Assembly: GCF_003324565.1 (NCBI RefSeq)
Contig: NZ_QOLA01000009.1
Coordinates: 62,001-126,000, forward strand
Reading direction: 5' to 3'
DNA length: 64,000 nt
From: Streptomyces sp. SDr-06
Lineage (GTDB): Bacteria; Actinomycetota; Actinomycetes; Streptomycetales; Streptomycetaceae
In this document: positions 23,821 through 32,419 of the stretch, in pieces
Numbering within the stretch: position 1 is the first letter of the stretch
Layout of the letters: every line of letters starts with the position of its first letter
Translations under genes and position numbers: made by a program
The notes under the pieces: generated by a model
Seen by the model: only the letters and a program-made list of their open reading frames with translations
What the model was told of the DNA's origin: nothing
Databases searched by the model: none

Positions 23821-24495
23821 TCAGCCGTGGGCCAGTTCCCAGAACCGGTCCACGATGCGGTCGAGGAAGTCGCGCCCCGCGTCCCCCGTGTTGTTGTCCG
23901 CCCCCCAGTTCAGCGTGGCGACCATGTGCGACTGGTACTCCGTGTGCAACTGGTCGAGCACCCCCTCCACATGCTGCTTGGACAGCGGAAGCAGCTTCGC
24001 CGTCGGCTTCACGTACGCCTGCCAGCGCGTGGTCACCGCGCCGCGCAGCAGCTCCGCGAGGTCCTCGTTCTGGCCGGTGGCCGTCACGTAGTCGCGCAGC
24101 GGCAGCTGGAGCAGGTCGGCGAGCGCCGCCGACTGGCGCTCGTTGCCGCGCCAGCGCCCCGCGTCCTCCATGGCCCGGTACGCCCGGGTGTCGAGCCCGA
24201 CCCGGCGAGCCATGTCCTCGACGCTCAGACCGCGTGCGAGACGGTGCTCGCGCAGGGTGGAGGCGGCCGCCATGAGGTCGCCGGGGGAACACCACAGGAC
24301 GCCCGCGAGCGCGGTCAGCTCCCGTGCCTCGGGTGCGGCGAGCCCCCGCTCCCACGCCATCACGGTGTCCGGCGACACCAGCAGGCCGTACTGGGCGCGC
24401 ATGCCGTAGGCGACGTGGCCGGGGGCCATGCCCAGGGCCTCTCGCAGTCGGCGGGCCGCGAGGGCGTTGAAGGGTGGGGTGGGGTGCACGCGCAC
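23821..24495 (-). CDS. XRE-type regulator with two helix-turn-helix regions
   Basis: 224 residues from the GTG at 24495 (MRVHPTPPFNALAARRLREA). Two Cro/CI-like helix-turn-helix units follow each other: the first around residues 10-70 (GMRAQYGLLVSPDTVMAWER) and the second around 77-135 (LREHRLARGLSVEDMARRVG, then LDTRAYRAMEDAGRW). The C-terminal 90 residues are unassigned and predicted helical. A perfect 11-bp inverted repeat overlaps the start codon, the expected place for an autoregulatory site. A tandem-HTH monomer or dimer would suit the wide 17-bp spacer. It is convergent with pfkA. No target beyond itself is evident; the sugar importer downstream of its 5' end has its own operator-like sites. 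Confidence 0.85.
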   Translation of the reverse strand: MRVHPTPPFNALAARRLREALGMAPGHVAYGMRAQYGLLVSPDTVMAWERGLAAPEARELTALAGVLWCSPGDLMAAASTLREHRLARGLSVEDMARRVGLDTRAYRAMEDAGRWRGNERQSAALADLLQLPLRDYVTATGQNEDLAELLRGAVTTRWQAYVKPTAKLLPLSKQHVEGVLDQLHTEYQSHMVATLNWGADNNTGDAGRDFLDRIVDRFWELAHG

Positions 24496-24531
24496 ACCGT
24501 AGGACGGTAAGTGACATCTGCCTACGGTGTG
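24493..24531. promoter_or_regulatory. 11-bp inverted repeat at the XRE gene start
   Basis: CACACCGTAGG (24493-24503) and CCTACGGTGTG (24521-24531) are perfect inverted copies separated by 17 bp. The inner arm overlaps the GTG start, so binding would block initiation of the regulator's own transcript or translation. Confidence 0.65.
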
Positions 24532-24589
24532 TTCCACCAAAGAAGGTGAATTGGAGGAAAGTACGGTTTTGCGAGCGTCCGGGTTACCT

Positions 24590-24628
24590 AAGGGTTGGGT
24601 AAGCGTGTGCTCGCCGACGCTAACCCTT
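24590..24628 (-). terminator. Weak hairpin at the end of the sugar importer operon
   Basis: AAGGGTT (24590-24596) and AACCCTT (24622-24628) are complementary, with AGCG/CGCT inside. The permease stop codon lies within the stem. Probably the operon terminator, but imperfect. Confidence 0.35.
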
Positions 24629-25468
24629 CACCGCGCCGGACAGGGCGAAACCTCCTCCGAGCCGCCGGGCGATCAGGACGTACAGCAGGAGCACCGGCGT
24701 CGAGTACAGGATCGAGAACGCGGCGAGCTGGCCGTAGACCACCGACCCGTAGTTCCCGAAGAACGTGAAGATCGAGACCGAGGCCGGGAGCCGGTCGGGG
24801 GAGAGCAGCAGCATGAAGGGGACGAAGAAGTTCCCCCACAGCATGATGAAGGTGTAGATCGTCACGACGGTCACCCCGGGGCCCATCAGCGGCAGCACCA
24901 CCCGCACCAGGGCCTGTCGCGTGGAGGCCCCGTCCGTCCACGCGGCCTCCTCCAGGCCGACCGGCACCCCGTCCATGAAGTTCTTCATCAGCCAGATGGC
25001 GAACGGGAGTTGGGAGGCGGCCAGGAACAGCGAGGTGCCGTACATCGTGTCGATGAGGTCGACCCGCACGAAGAGCGCGTACACCGGCACCATGACCGCC
25101 GTGATGGGCAGGCACGTCGTGAACAGGATCGTCAGCAGGTACGGGCGGGCCAGGCGGGAGCGGTAGCGGGACAGCGGGTATGCCGCGAGGACCGCGCAGA
25201 CCACCGTGACCAGCGTCGAACTCCCGCACAGCAGCAGGCTGTTGAGCATCGGGGTGAAGGTGATGTCGGGGGTCAGCACCGCCGAGAAGTTCTCCGCGGT
25301 GGCCGAGGCGGGCAGCCGTACCCGCAGATCGGCCCCGGTGTCGAGGGAGGCGAGCAGTAGCCACAGGAGCGGCACCGCGAAGGCCGCCGCCACCGCGAGC
25401 AGCGCCGCGTCGGCCACGAGCCGCTGCCGGGTGCGGCGGCGCACCCGGCGGGGCGCGGCGGCCCTCAC
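24620..25468 (-). CDS. CUT1 sugar ABC transporter permease (MalG type)
   Basis: 282 residues from the GTG at 25468, which overlaps the preceding permease stop by 4 bp (GTGA). Six membrane helices are recognisable, beginning LVADAALLAVAAAFAVPLLW. The EAA loop that contacts the ATPase reads GLEEAAWTDGASTRQALVRV, followed by LPLMGPG. This is the second permease of a carbohydrate uptake system with the adjacent MalF-type permease and lipoprotein. No ATPase gene is nearby, which is normal for Streptomyces, where MsiK energises many importers. The sugar is unknown. Confidence 0.9.
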   Translation of the reverse strand: MRAAAPRRVRRRTRQRLVADAALLAVAAAFAVPLLWLLLASLDTGADLRVRLPASATAENFSAVLTPDITFTPMLNSLLLCGSSTLVTVVCAVLAAYPLSRYRSRLARPYLLTILFTTCLPITAVMVPVYALFVRVDLIDTMYGTSLFLAASQLPFAIWLMKNFMDGVPVGLEEAAWTDGASTRQALVRVVLPLMGPGVTVVTIYTFIMLWGNFFVPFMLLLSPDRLPASVSIFTFFGNYGSVVYGQLAAFSILYSTPVLLLYVLIARRLGGGFALSGAVKG

Positions 25469-26352
25469 ACCTCCACCTTCAGGAGCCGCAGATAGACGAT
25501 CGAGAACAGGGAGCCCACCAGGAGCAGCAGCAGGGCGACCGCCGTGCCGTAGCCGATCAGGCTCTTCAGGAACGCCTGGTCGTACATGAACACGGGCAGC
25601 GTCTGGCTCCGGTCGCCCGGGCCGCCCCGGGTCATCGCCCAGATCAGCCCGAAGACGGACAGCGTCTGGAGGGTGTTGAGCATGAGGTTGGTGCCGATCG
25701 AGCGGCGGATCATCGGCAGCGTGATGTGCCAGAACCGGCGCGCCCCGCCCGCCCCGTCGACCTCCGCGGCCTCCTCGATGTCCCGGGGGATCTCGGCGAG
25801 CGCGGCCGAGTAGATCAGCAGGGAGAACGCGGTGCCGCGCCACACGTTCGCGAACGACACCGCGAGGATGGGCAGCGTGAACAGCCAGTTCTGGGTGGGC
25901 AGATGGAGCCAGCCGAGGATCGCGTTCAGGGTGCCCTCGCGGCGGAAGAAGGCGTACAGCAGGAAGGCGGCCACGATCTCCGGCAGCACCCAGGCCGTGA
26001 TCACCAGGGCGCCCGTCACCGTCCGCACCGGGCGCGAGGCCCGCCGCATCAGCGCGGCGAGCGCCAGGCCCAGGGTGTTCTGGCCGACCAGCGAGGACAG
26101 CACGGTGAAGACGAGGGTGAGCCAGACCGCGTTGCGGAAGGCCGGGTCGGCGAAGGCCCGCCGGAAGTTCGCGAACCCGACGAAGTCGACCGACGAGGAG
26201 CCGGTCAGCTGCATGTCGGTGAACGCGATGTACACGCAGTAGCCGATGGGCCCGGCCAGGAAGAGCAGCAGGAGCAGGGTGGCGGGCGCGATCGGCAGCC
26301 AGCGCGCCACCCGGGTGCGCCGCCTGCCCGTCGGCGCCGCGAACGCGCTCAA
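25465..26352 (-). CDS. CUT1 sugar ABC transporter permease (MalF type)
   Basis: 295 residues from a TTG at 26352 that overlaps the binding-protein stop codon; no better start fits the membrane topology. Six helices are visible starting at WLPIAPATLLLLLFLAGPIG. The EAA loop is EIPRDIEEAAEVDGAGGARR followed by FWHITLPMIRRS. It forms the transport channel with the MalG-type permease and depends on a shared ATPase. The tight TTGA coupling to the gene before and GTGA coupling to the gene after show a single translational unit. Confidence 0.9.
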   Translation of the reverse strand: MSAFAAPTGRRRTRVARWLPIAPATLLLLLFLAGPIGYCVYIAFTDMQLTGSSSVDFVGFANFRRAFADPAFRNAVWLTLVFTVLSSLVGQNTLGLALAALMRRASRPVRTVTGALVITAWVLPEIVAAFLLYAFFRREGTLNAILGWLHLPTQNWLFTLPILAVSFANVWRGTAFSLLIYSAALAEIPRDIEEAAEVDGAGGARRFWHITLPMIRRSIGTNLMLNTLQTLSVFGLIWAMTRGGPGDRSQTLPVFMYDQAFLKSLIGYGTAVALLLLLVGSLFSIVYLRLLKVEV

Positions 26353-27743
26353 CTCGCGCCCTGGGCGATCGACTTGAGCTGGTCGTCGTACGCCTTGGCG
26401 GCCGAGGCCGCCGAGCCGCCCGTCGTCACCGACTCCATCGCCTCGCCGATCGCGGTCGACACCTGGGGATAGACCGGCAGGGCGGGGCGGTAGTGGGTGA
26501 ACGGGACCAGGCCCGTGAAGAAGGTGATGCCCGGCATGGAGTGCAGATAGGTCGGATCGGCGGCCACGTCCTTGCGGACCGCGATCTGGGCGTCGGCCAC
26601 GTCCCACTTCACCGCGTTCTCCTTCGTCTGCAGCGCCTCGACGAAGGCGAAGGCGAGATCCGGGTTGCCCGCCTTGGCCGGGATGGCCCAGGTCCAGCCG
26701 CCCGACATGGAGACCTTGCCGGGCGCCTGCCCGTCCTTGGTCGGCATCGGGGCCTGGCCGAGCACGGTCGACCAGGCCGGCCACTCCTTGGGGCCCTTGT
26801 TGATCCAGTTCTGGCCGAGCCAGGAGCCGTCCAGGGCGATCGCCAGCTTGCCGTTCGGCATCCAGTCCGTGGCCAGGTGGGTGCCCACGTTGGGGTCCAG
26901 GGCGTCGGAGGGGTCCGGGCCGAGCTTCTCGGCGTACACCGTCCGTACGAAGTCGAGGGCGTCCTTGAAGCCCTGCGAGCCGGACACCCACTTCTTCGCG
27001 GCGGGGTCGTACAGCGGGTTCTCGCCGGTGCCGTAGAGCAGCATCTCGAAGCCCTGCATGGCCGCCGCCTCGCCGGCCGCCTTGCCCGTGTAGACGTTGA
27101 GCGGGATGACGCCCGGGACCTTCCGCTTCACGGCGCGCGCGGCGTCCAGGAGCTCCGCCCAGTTCCTCGGCTGCCAGTTCGCGGGCAGGCCCGCCTTCGC
27201 GAAGACCTCCTTGTTGAACCACAGGCCCCGGGTGTCCGTGCCGTCCGGCACCCCGTACGTCCGGCCGTCCTCGGCCCGCGCCGCCGCCTTCGCCGTGTCG
27301 ACGAACTGGCCCCACTGGTCCCACCTGGCCAGGTGGTCGTCGAGCGGGCGCAGATAGCCCGCCCCGATGTCGGAGTTGATGCGGAACGTGTCCTCGTACA
27401 CCAGGTCCGGCGCGGTCTTCGGGGAGCGCATCATCTGCTGGACCTTGGCCGCGTAGTCGTTGTCGGCGGCCTGGATCGGCACCAGCTTCACCTTCTTGCC
27501 GGGGTGCTCCCGCTCGAACTGCTTCTTCACGTCCTCCAGGAACGCGTCCTTGAAGCGGATCTTGTTGTCGGTGGAGCGGTTGTAGGCGATCCGCACGGTG
27601 TTCGCGTCGCCGCCGGAGCCCCCGCCGCAACCGGCGAGCGTTCCTGCGGCGAGGGCGGCGGCGAGGATCAGGGGGAGCCGGTGTCCCCGCCTCGCCGGTC
27701 GGGTTCGGGACACGGAGTCTGCTGCGGGGGCGGTGGGGCGCAC
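26349..27743 (-). CDS. Sugar-binding lipoprotein of a CUT1 ABC importer
   Basis: 464 residues from the GTG at about 27743, chosen because GAGGAGG lies 8 nt upstream; another GTG lies two codons earlier. The lipoprotein signal ends AAGTLAGC (Cys39) followed by a Gly-rich tether. The mature part is an extracellular solute-binding protein of the maltose-binding family (VRIAYNRSTDNKIRFKD at the N-terminus; GWTWAIPAKAGNPDLAFAFV near the end). It captures a sugar outside and hands it to the two coupled permeases. A promoter with operator-like repeats precedes it. Ligand unknown; no glycosidase is co-located to suggest one. Confidence 0.92.
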   Translation of the reverse strand: MRPTAPAADSVSRTRPARRGHRLPLILAAALAAGTLAGCGGGSGGDANTVRIAYNRSTDNKIRFKDAFLEDVKKQFEREHPGKKVKLVPIQAADNDYAAKVQQMMRSPKTAPDLVYEDTFRINSDIGAGYLRPLDDHLARWDQWGQFVDTAKAAARAEDGRTYGVPDGTDTRGLWFNKEVFAKAGLPANWQPRNWAELLDAARAVKRKVPGVIPLNVYTGKAAGEAAAMQGFEMLLYGTGENPLYDPAAKKWVSGSQGFKDALDFVRTVYAEKLGPDPSDALDPNVGTHLATDWMPNGKLAIALDGSWLGQNWINKGPKEWPAWSTVLGQAPMPTKDGQAPGKVSMSGGWTWAIPAKAGNPDLAFAFVEALQTKENAVKWDVADAQIAVRKDVAADPTYLHSMPGITFFTGLVPFTHYRPALPVYPQVSTAIGEAMESVTTGGSAASAAKAYDDQLKSIAQGAS

Positions 27744-27805
27744 GGGCACGACCTCCTCGGGCCGGGCGTGCGGCCATGGCCACGGCCGCACTTGGCTGCC
27801 CGGTG

Positions 27806-27834
27806 AACGTAAGGGCGCCCGTTGGCAAGGTCAA
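27806..27834 (-). promoter_or_regulatory. Promoter of the CUT1 importer operon
   Basis: On the minus strand: TTGACC (27834-27829), 17-bp spacer, TACGTT (27811-27806). The leader would be about 55 nt. The -35 box is embedded in the imperfect inverted repeat GTTGGCAAGGTCAAC (27821-27835), so a repressor there would block RNA polymerase. Confidence 0.6.
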
Positions 27835-27853
27835 CCCCGCGTCGGCCCCCGCC

Positions 27854-27867
27854 TGACAACCTTGTCA
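27854..27867. promoter_or_regulatory. 14-bp palindrome upstream of the CUT1 promoter
   Basis: TGACAACCTTGTCA is a perfect palindrome that overlaps the stop codon of the neighbouring response-regulator gene and lies about 20 bp upstream of the -35 box. It resembles the element at 27821-27835 (both contain GNCAAGG), suggesting two sites for one regulator. Confidence 0.5.
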
Positions 27868-28551
27868 ACCGCCGGGGCGGCGCGGGGAGTTGAGCCACCG
27901 GTACTGCAGCTCGGGGCGGCCGATCTGGCCGTACTGCGGGGTGCGCTCGGCACGCCCGGTGGTGACCAGGTGCTCCAGATAGCGGCGTGCGGTGATCCGC
28001 GAGATGCCGACCGCCAGGCCGGCCTCGGCCGCCGTCACCCCCTCCGGCGCCTCGCGCAGCGTCCGTGTGACCGCTTGCAGGGTGGGGGCGCTCAGCCCCT
28101 TGGGGAGAGCGGAGGGCTGCGGGGCGCGCAGCGCGGCGAGCGCCCGGTCGACCTCCTCCTGCCCGCTCGCCTCCCCGTCCGTCGCCCGGAACTCGGCGTA
28201 CCGCACGAGCCGGTCGCGCAGCGTGGGGAAGGTGAAGGGCTTCAGTACGTACTGCACGACGCCGAGCGAGACGCCCTCGCGCACCATCGTCAGATCCCGC
28301 GCCGAGGTCACCGCCACGACGTCGGCGCTGTGCCCGGCCGCCCGCAGCGAGCGGACGAGCTGGAGGCCGTGCCCGTCCGGCAGGTACAGATCGAGAAGGA
28401 GCAGGTCCACCTCGGTCCGCTCCAGGGCGCGCAGGGCCTCGGCGCGCGAGTGCGCCACCGCGACGGCGGTGAAGCCGGGCACCCGTCCGACATAGAGCCG
28501 GTGCGCCTCGGCGGCGACCGGGTCGTCCTCCACGACCAGCACCCTGATCAT
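27865..28551 (-). CDS. CitB/DcuR-type response regulator
   Basis: 228 residues. The receiver domain has MIRVLVVEDDPVAAEAH, phospho-acceptor Asp in LLLLDLYLPDGHG, the switch Thr in VAVTSARDL and Lys in YVLKPF. The C-terminus is a CitB-type helix-turn-helix (VTAAEAGLAVGISRITARRY). Its ATG overlaps the kinase stop codon by 4 bp. With the CitA-like kinase and divergent dctA it forms a C4-dicarboxylate or related carboxylate response unit; dctA is the obvious target. Its 3' end carries the palindrome of the neighbouring sugar importer. Confidence 0.93.
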   Translation of the reverse strand: MIRVLVVEDDPVAAEAHRLYVGRVPGFTAVAVAHSRAEALRALERTEVDLLLLDLYLPDGHGLQLVRSLRAAGHSADVVAVTSARDLTMVREGVSLGVVQYVLKPFTFPTLRDRLVRYAEFRATDGEASGQEEVDRALAALRAPQPSALPKGLSAPTLQAVTRTLREAPEGVTAAEAGLAVGISRITARRYLEHLVTTGRAERTPQYGQIGRPELQYRWLNSPRRPGG

Positions 28552-30146
28552 GCGCGTACTCCCTGCTGTAGGGGCAGCCGCACCGTGAACTCGGCGCCTC
28601 CGTAAGGACCCCGGTCCAGTGCGATGGTGCCGCCGTGCCGGGCGGTGGTGAGCCGCACCAGGGCCAGGCCGAGGCCGCGCCCCGGGCTCTTGGTCGACCA
28701 GCCCCGCTCGAACACGGCCTCGGCGGCGGCCGGGTCGATGCCGGGCCCGCTGTCCGCGACCCGCACCACGAGCTGCCCGTCCTCGGTGGTGAGCGTAACG
28801 GTGACCTCGGCGGCCGCGCTGCCCTGCGCCGCGTCCACAGCGTTGTCCAGCAGGTTGCCGAGGACGGTCACCAGATCGCGGGCGGGCAGCGTGGCCGGGA
28901 GCAGGCCGTCGCCGATCGCGCTGCCCTCGGTGAGGACCAGCTCCACGCCGTGTTCGTTGGCCTGCGCCGCCTTGCCGAGCAGCAGTGCGGCGAGCACCGG
29001 CTCGCCGACGGCCGTGACCACCTGGTCGGTGAGCGCCTGGGCCAGCTCCAGCTCGGCCGTCGCGAACTCGACGGCGTCCTCCACGCGCCCCAGCTCGATG
29101 AGCGAGACGACCGTGTGCAGCCGGTTCGCGGCCTCGTGCGCCTGCGCCCGCAGGGCCTGGGTGAAACCGCGCTCGGAGTCCAACTCGCCCGACAGCGCCT
29201 GGAGTTCGGTGTGGTCGCGCAGGGTCACCACGGTGCCGTGGCGTCCGCCGGAGGAGACCGGCCGCGTGTTCAGGACCACGATCCGGTCGGCCGTCATGTG
29301 GACCTCGTCCACCCGGGGCTCGCTGTCGCGCAGCGCCGCGGCGAGCGAGGGGGGCAGGCCGAGCCCGGCCACCGGGCGGCCCACCGCGTCCTCGCCGAGG
29401 CCGAGCAGCGCGCGCCCGGCGTCGTTGATCAGCGCGATCCGCCGCTCCCCGTCGAGCATCAGGAGCCCCTCGCGCACGGCATGCAGGGTGGCCTGGTGGT
29501 AGTCGTGCATGCGGCTCAGCTCGGTGGCGTTCATGCCGTGGGTGTGGCGGCGAAGGCGCGCGTTGATCACGTAGGTGCCGAGCCCGCCGAGGGCGAGCGC
29601 ACCGCCCGCCGTCCCGGCCAGCGCCACCACCTGCTCGCGCACCTGCTCGCTGATCCTGTCGACGGTGATGCCCGCGCTCACGAGCGCGATGATCCGGCCA
29701 TGATCATTCGGGTCGCGCACGGGGGCCACGACCCGCACGGAGGGCCCGAGCACGCCCATGTGCGTCTCGGCGAACGTCTTCCCGCGCAGCGCCGGGGCCG
29801 TGTCGCCGAGGTACTTCCGCCCGATCTCGCCCGGCACCGGATGCGTCCAGCGGGTGCCGTCCGGCGCCATGACGACGACGAAGTCGACGCCGGTCGTGGT
29901 GCGCAGCGTCTCGGTGTACGGCTGGAGCGCGGCCGTGGGGTCCGGGGTGCGGGCGGCGGCCACCACCGCGGGCGACGCGGCCACCGACGTGGCGGTCGCG
30001 ATGGCCTGGCGCCGCGCGGTCTCCTCGGCCTGGTGCCGGTCGGTGACGTACGCGAAGAGCGCGCACCCGGCCACGACCGCGGCCACCAGCACCACCTGCA
30101 TGGCGAAGAGCTGGCCGGCGAGGGAGCGGGGCCCGGGGAGACGCAT
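28548..30146 (-). CDS. CitA/DcuS-type sensor histidine kinase
   Basis: 532 residues. A first membrane helix (LFAMQVVLVAAVVAGCALFA), an extracytoplasmic PAS-like ligand domain (about 40-175, including VDFVVVMAPDGTRWTHP and GPSVRVVAPVRDPNDHGRII), a second helix near residue 185, a cytoplasmic PAS region (VREGLLMLDGERRIALIND), the phospho-acceptor AHEAANRLHTVVSLIELG, and an ATPase domain with NLLDNAVDAA, DSGPGI and GLGLALVR. This is the family that senses citrate, fumarate or malate outside the cell. The divergent neighbour is dctA, a dicarboxylate symporter, which supports a C4-dicarboxylate ligand. Confidence 0.93.
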   Translation of the reverse strand: MRLPGPRSLAGQLFAMQVVLVAAVVAGCALFAYVTDRHQAEETARRQAIATATSVAASPAVVAAARTPDPTAALQPYTETLRTTTGVDFVVVMAPDGTRWTHPVPGEIGRKYLGDTAPALRGKTFAETHMGVLGPSVRVVAPVRDPNDHGRIIALVSAGITVDRISEQVREQVVALAGTAGGALALGGLGTYVINARLRRHTHGMNATELSRMHDYHQATLHAVREGLLMLDGERRIALINDAGRALLGLGEDAVGRPVAGLGLPPSLAAALRDSEPRVDEVHMTADRIVVLNTRPVSSGGRHGTVVTLRDHTELQALSGELDSERGFTQALRAQAHEAANRLHTVVSLIELGRVEDAVEFATAELELAQALTDQVVTAVGEPVLAALLLGKAAQANEHGVELVLTEGSAIGDGLLPATLPARDLVTVLGNLLDNAVDAAQGSAAAEVTVTLTTEDGQLVVRVADSGPGIDPAAAEAVFERGWSTKSPGRGLGLALVRLTTARHGGTIALDRGPYGGAEFTVRLPLQQGVRA

Positions 30147-30295
30147 CCGGTAAGTGTGCTGGCTGGATCTGCATGAACGAAATGCACGTAAGGGTGACCG
30201 GCGTCACAGTCTGCTGGATAGTCGCGGGGATCGCTGCATCGGTCATCGGGACATGGCCGAACCGCAGCCGCAGCCGCTATCTAGGAGGAACCCCC

Positions 30296-31648
30296 GTGGC
30301 AGAGCCAGCCGCCCGCCGGGAACGCACTCATTACCTCTACCTGGCCGTGATCGGCGCGGTGGTGCTCGGCATCATCGTGGGCTTCGCGGCGCCGGGGGTC
30401 GCCGTCGAGCTGAAGCCGATCGGCACCGGGTTCGTGAACCTGATCAAGATGATGATCTCGCCCATCATCTTCTGCACGATCGTGCTGGGCGTCGGCTCCG
30501 TGCGCAAGGCGGCCAAGGTCGGCGCCGTGGGCGGCCTCGCGCTCGGCTACTTCCTGCTCATGTCGACGGTGGCGCTCGGCATCGGCCTGCTGGTCGGCAA
30601 CGTCCTGGAGCCCGGCTCCGGCCTCCACCTGACCGAGGCGGCGCGGCACGCGGGCGCCAAGCAGGCGGCGGGCGCCGGCGAGTCGACGGCCGACTTCCTG
30701 CTCGGGATCATCCCGAAGACCATGGTGTCCGCCTTCACCGAGGGCCAGGTGCTCCAGACCCTCCTGATCGCCCTGCTCGCGGGCTTCGCCCTCCAGGCGC
30801 TCGGCTCGGCGGGGCAGCCGGTGCTGCGCGGCGTCGAGCACATCCAGCGGCTCGTCTTCCGGATGCTGGCGATGGTGATGTGGGTGGCTCCGATCGGCGC
30901 GTTCGGCGCGATCGCGGGCGTGGTCGGCGAGACCGGGGTGGACGCCCTGAAGGCCCTCGCCGTCATCATGATCGGCTTCTACGTCACCTGCGCCCTCTTC
31001 GTGTTCCTCGTCCTCGGCGCGATCCTGCGGCTGGTGACCGGCGTGAACATCTTCAGCCTCCTGAAGTACCTGGCCAGGGAGTTCCTGCTGATCCTGTCCA
31101 CGTCCTCCTCCGAGTCGGCGCTGCCGCGGCTCATCGCCAAGATGGAGCACCTGGGCGTGAGCCGCTCGGTGGCCGGCATCACGGTGCCGACGGGGTACTC
31201 GTTCAACCTGGACGGCACCGCGATCTACCTGACGATGTCCTCGCTCTTCATCGCCAACGCGATGGGCAAGCCGCTGGGCGCGGGCGAGCAGATCTCGCTG
31301 CTCCTCTTCATGATCATCGCCTCGAAGGGCGCGGCGGGCGTCACCGGTGCGGGCCTGGCCACCCTCGCGGGCGGGCTCCAGTCGCACCGCCCCGAGCTGG
31401 TGGACGGCGTCGGCCTGATCGTGGGCATCGACCGCTTCATGAGCGAGGCGCGGGCGCTGACCAACTTCGCGGGCAACGCGGTGGCCTGCGTGCTCGTCGG
31501 CACCTGGACGAAGGAGATCGACAAGGCCCGGGTCGCCGAGGTCCTGGCGGGCCGCCTCCCCTTCGACGAGCGGATGCTGACGGCCGTGGAGACCGACGTC
31601 CATGACCGGCGCGAGGAGGAGAAGTCGCCGTCCCCCGTCGCTACTTGA
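30296..31648 (+). CDS. dctA: C4-dicarboxylate/H+ (Na+) symporter
   Basis: 450 residues of the DAACS family. The GTG at 30296 has an excellent ribosome site, CTAGGAGGAAC. Landmarks are the N-terminal YLYLAVIGAVVLGIIVGF, FVNLIKMMISPIIFCTIVLG, the serine-rich hairpin STSSSESALPRL, PTGYSFNLDGTAIYL and GIDRFMSEARALTNFAGNAV, which builds the substrate and cation site. It imports succinate, fumarate or malate. It is divergent from the CitA/CitB pair, which probably activates it. Its stop codon overlaps the end of the converging membrane-protein gene by 8 bp, so the two transcripts are antisense to each other there. Confidence 0.95.
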   Translation: MAEPAARRERTHYLYLAVIGAVVLGIIVGFAAPGVAVELKPIGTGFVNLIKMMISPIIFCTIVLGVGSVRKAAKVGAVGGLALGYFLLMSTVALGIGLLVGNVLEPGSGLHLTEAARHAGAKQAAGAGESTADFLLGIIPKTMVSAFTEGQVLQTLLIALLAGFALQALGSAGQPVLRGVEHIQRLVFRMLAMVMWVAPIGAFGAIAGVVGETGVDALKALAVIMIGFYVTCALFVFLVLGAILRLVTGVNIFSLLKYLAREFLLILSTSSSESALPRLIAKMEHLGVSRSVAGITVPTGYSFNLDGTAIYLTMSSLFIANAMGKPLGAGEQISLLLFMIIASKGAAGVTGAGLATLAGGLQSHRPELVDGVGLIVGIDRFMSEARALTNFAGNAVACVLVGTWTKEIDKARVAEVLAGRLPFDERMLTAVETDVHDRREEEKSPSPVAT

Positions 31649-32363
31649 GGATGTTGACCGCCCGCGCGACGACCAGCACCACGGTCAGCAGCGACACCGC
31701 GGACTGGAGCATCATCAGCATCTTCGCCCACCGGTTCAGCGGCATGACGTCCGTCGGGCTGAACGCGGTGGCGTTGGTGAACGACAGGTACAGGTAGTCC
31801 GGGAAGGCCGGCTCCCAGTGGGGCGGGGCCAGCTCGGGGCTCTGCATCTGCGGGAAGAGGAAGTCGGGGTAGGCCCGCGTCGCCCGCATCCGGGCGAGGG
31901 GCCCGCCCCGGTCCCACTCCCAGTACCAGAGCGCGAAGACGATCACGTTGGTCAGCCAGATGCCGCCGCCCGTCACCAGCAGGGCCGCGGCATCGGCGCC
32001 TTCCTCGCCCCGGACCAGCCCGATCACGAGCCGCACCGCCGACCAGCCGTTGGCGGCGCTGATGCAGGCGATCAGCACGAGCCCGGCCGGCCGGTAGAGC
32101 CGGGAGGCCCGCTCGATGCGTACCGGGTTGGCGGCGATCAGCGCGACCACGAGCGCGATCTCCAAAGCGGGCAGCAGCCACTCGGGGTGGATCGAGAGCC
32201 GCTCGGGCAGCAGCCACTGCAGGGCGACCGCGGTGAGGACGGCCCCCGTGGAGGCCCACCGCGACTCCCCCCGGGTGACCCGCAGCCAGGCGGGCAGCGG
32301 CCGGTGCGCGGGGTCGCGCTCGTGCTCGGACTCGTCATGCGGTACGTGCGTCACGGAGGCCAT
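31641..32363 (-). CDS. Integral membrane protein (DUF1345-like)
   Basis: 240 residues with a charged N-terminus (HDESEHERDPAHRP) and about six hydrophobic segments, beginning with STGAVLTAVALQWLLPERL. The C-terminal half contains PDYLYLSFTNATAFSPTD, followed by WAKMLMMLQSAVSLLTVVLV, a re-entrant-loop plus helix pattern seen in DUF1345 and some channel-like proteins. No experimentally known function. The ATG at 32363 was chosen because it starts just before the hydrophilic head; the frame is open further upstream. The stop overlaps the dctA stop by 8 bp in tail-to-tail orientation. Confidence 0.82.
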   Translation of the reverse strand: MASVTHVPHDESEHERDPAHRPLPAWLRVTRGESRWASTGAVLTAVALQWLLPERLSIHPEWLLPALEIALVVALIAANPVRIERASRLYRPAGLVLIACISAANGWSAVRLVIGLVRGEEGADAAALLVTGGGIWLTNVIVFALWYWEWDRGGPLARMRATRAYPDFLFPQMQSPELAPPHWEPAFPDYLYLSFTNATAFSPTDVMPLNRWAKMLMMLQSAVSLLTVVLVVARAVNILK

Positions 32364-32419
32364 GCTGCCGCCCCTGCCCGGGCGGGGGCGAGCCCGGGGG
32401 GCCGGTCGCGTGCCGCGCG

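Noticed and set aside
24541..24619. Small plus-strand gene after GGAGGAAAG near 24553
   Set aside because: The frame that follows starts at TTG, runs into the antisense of the permease and shows no conserved feature.
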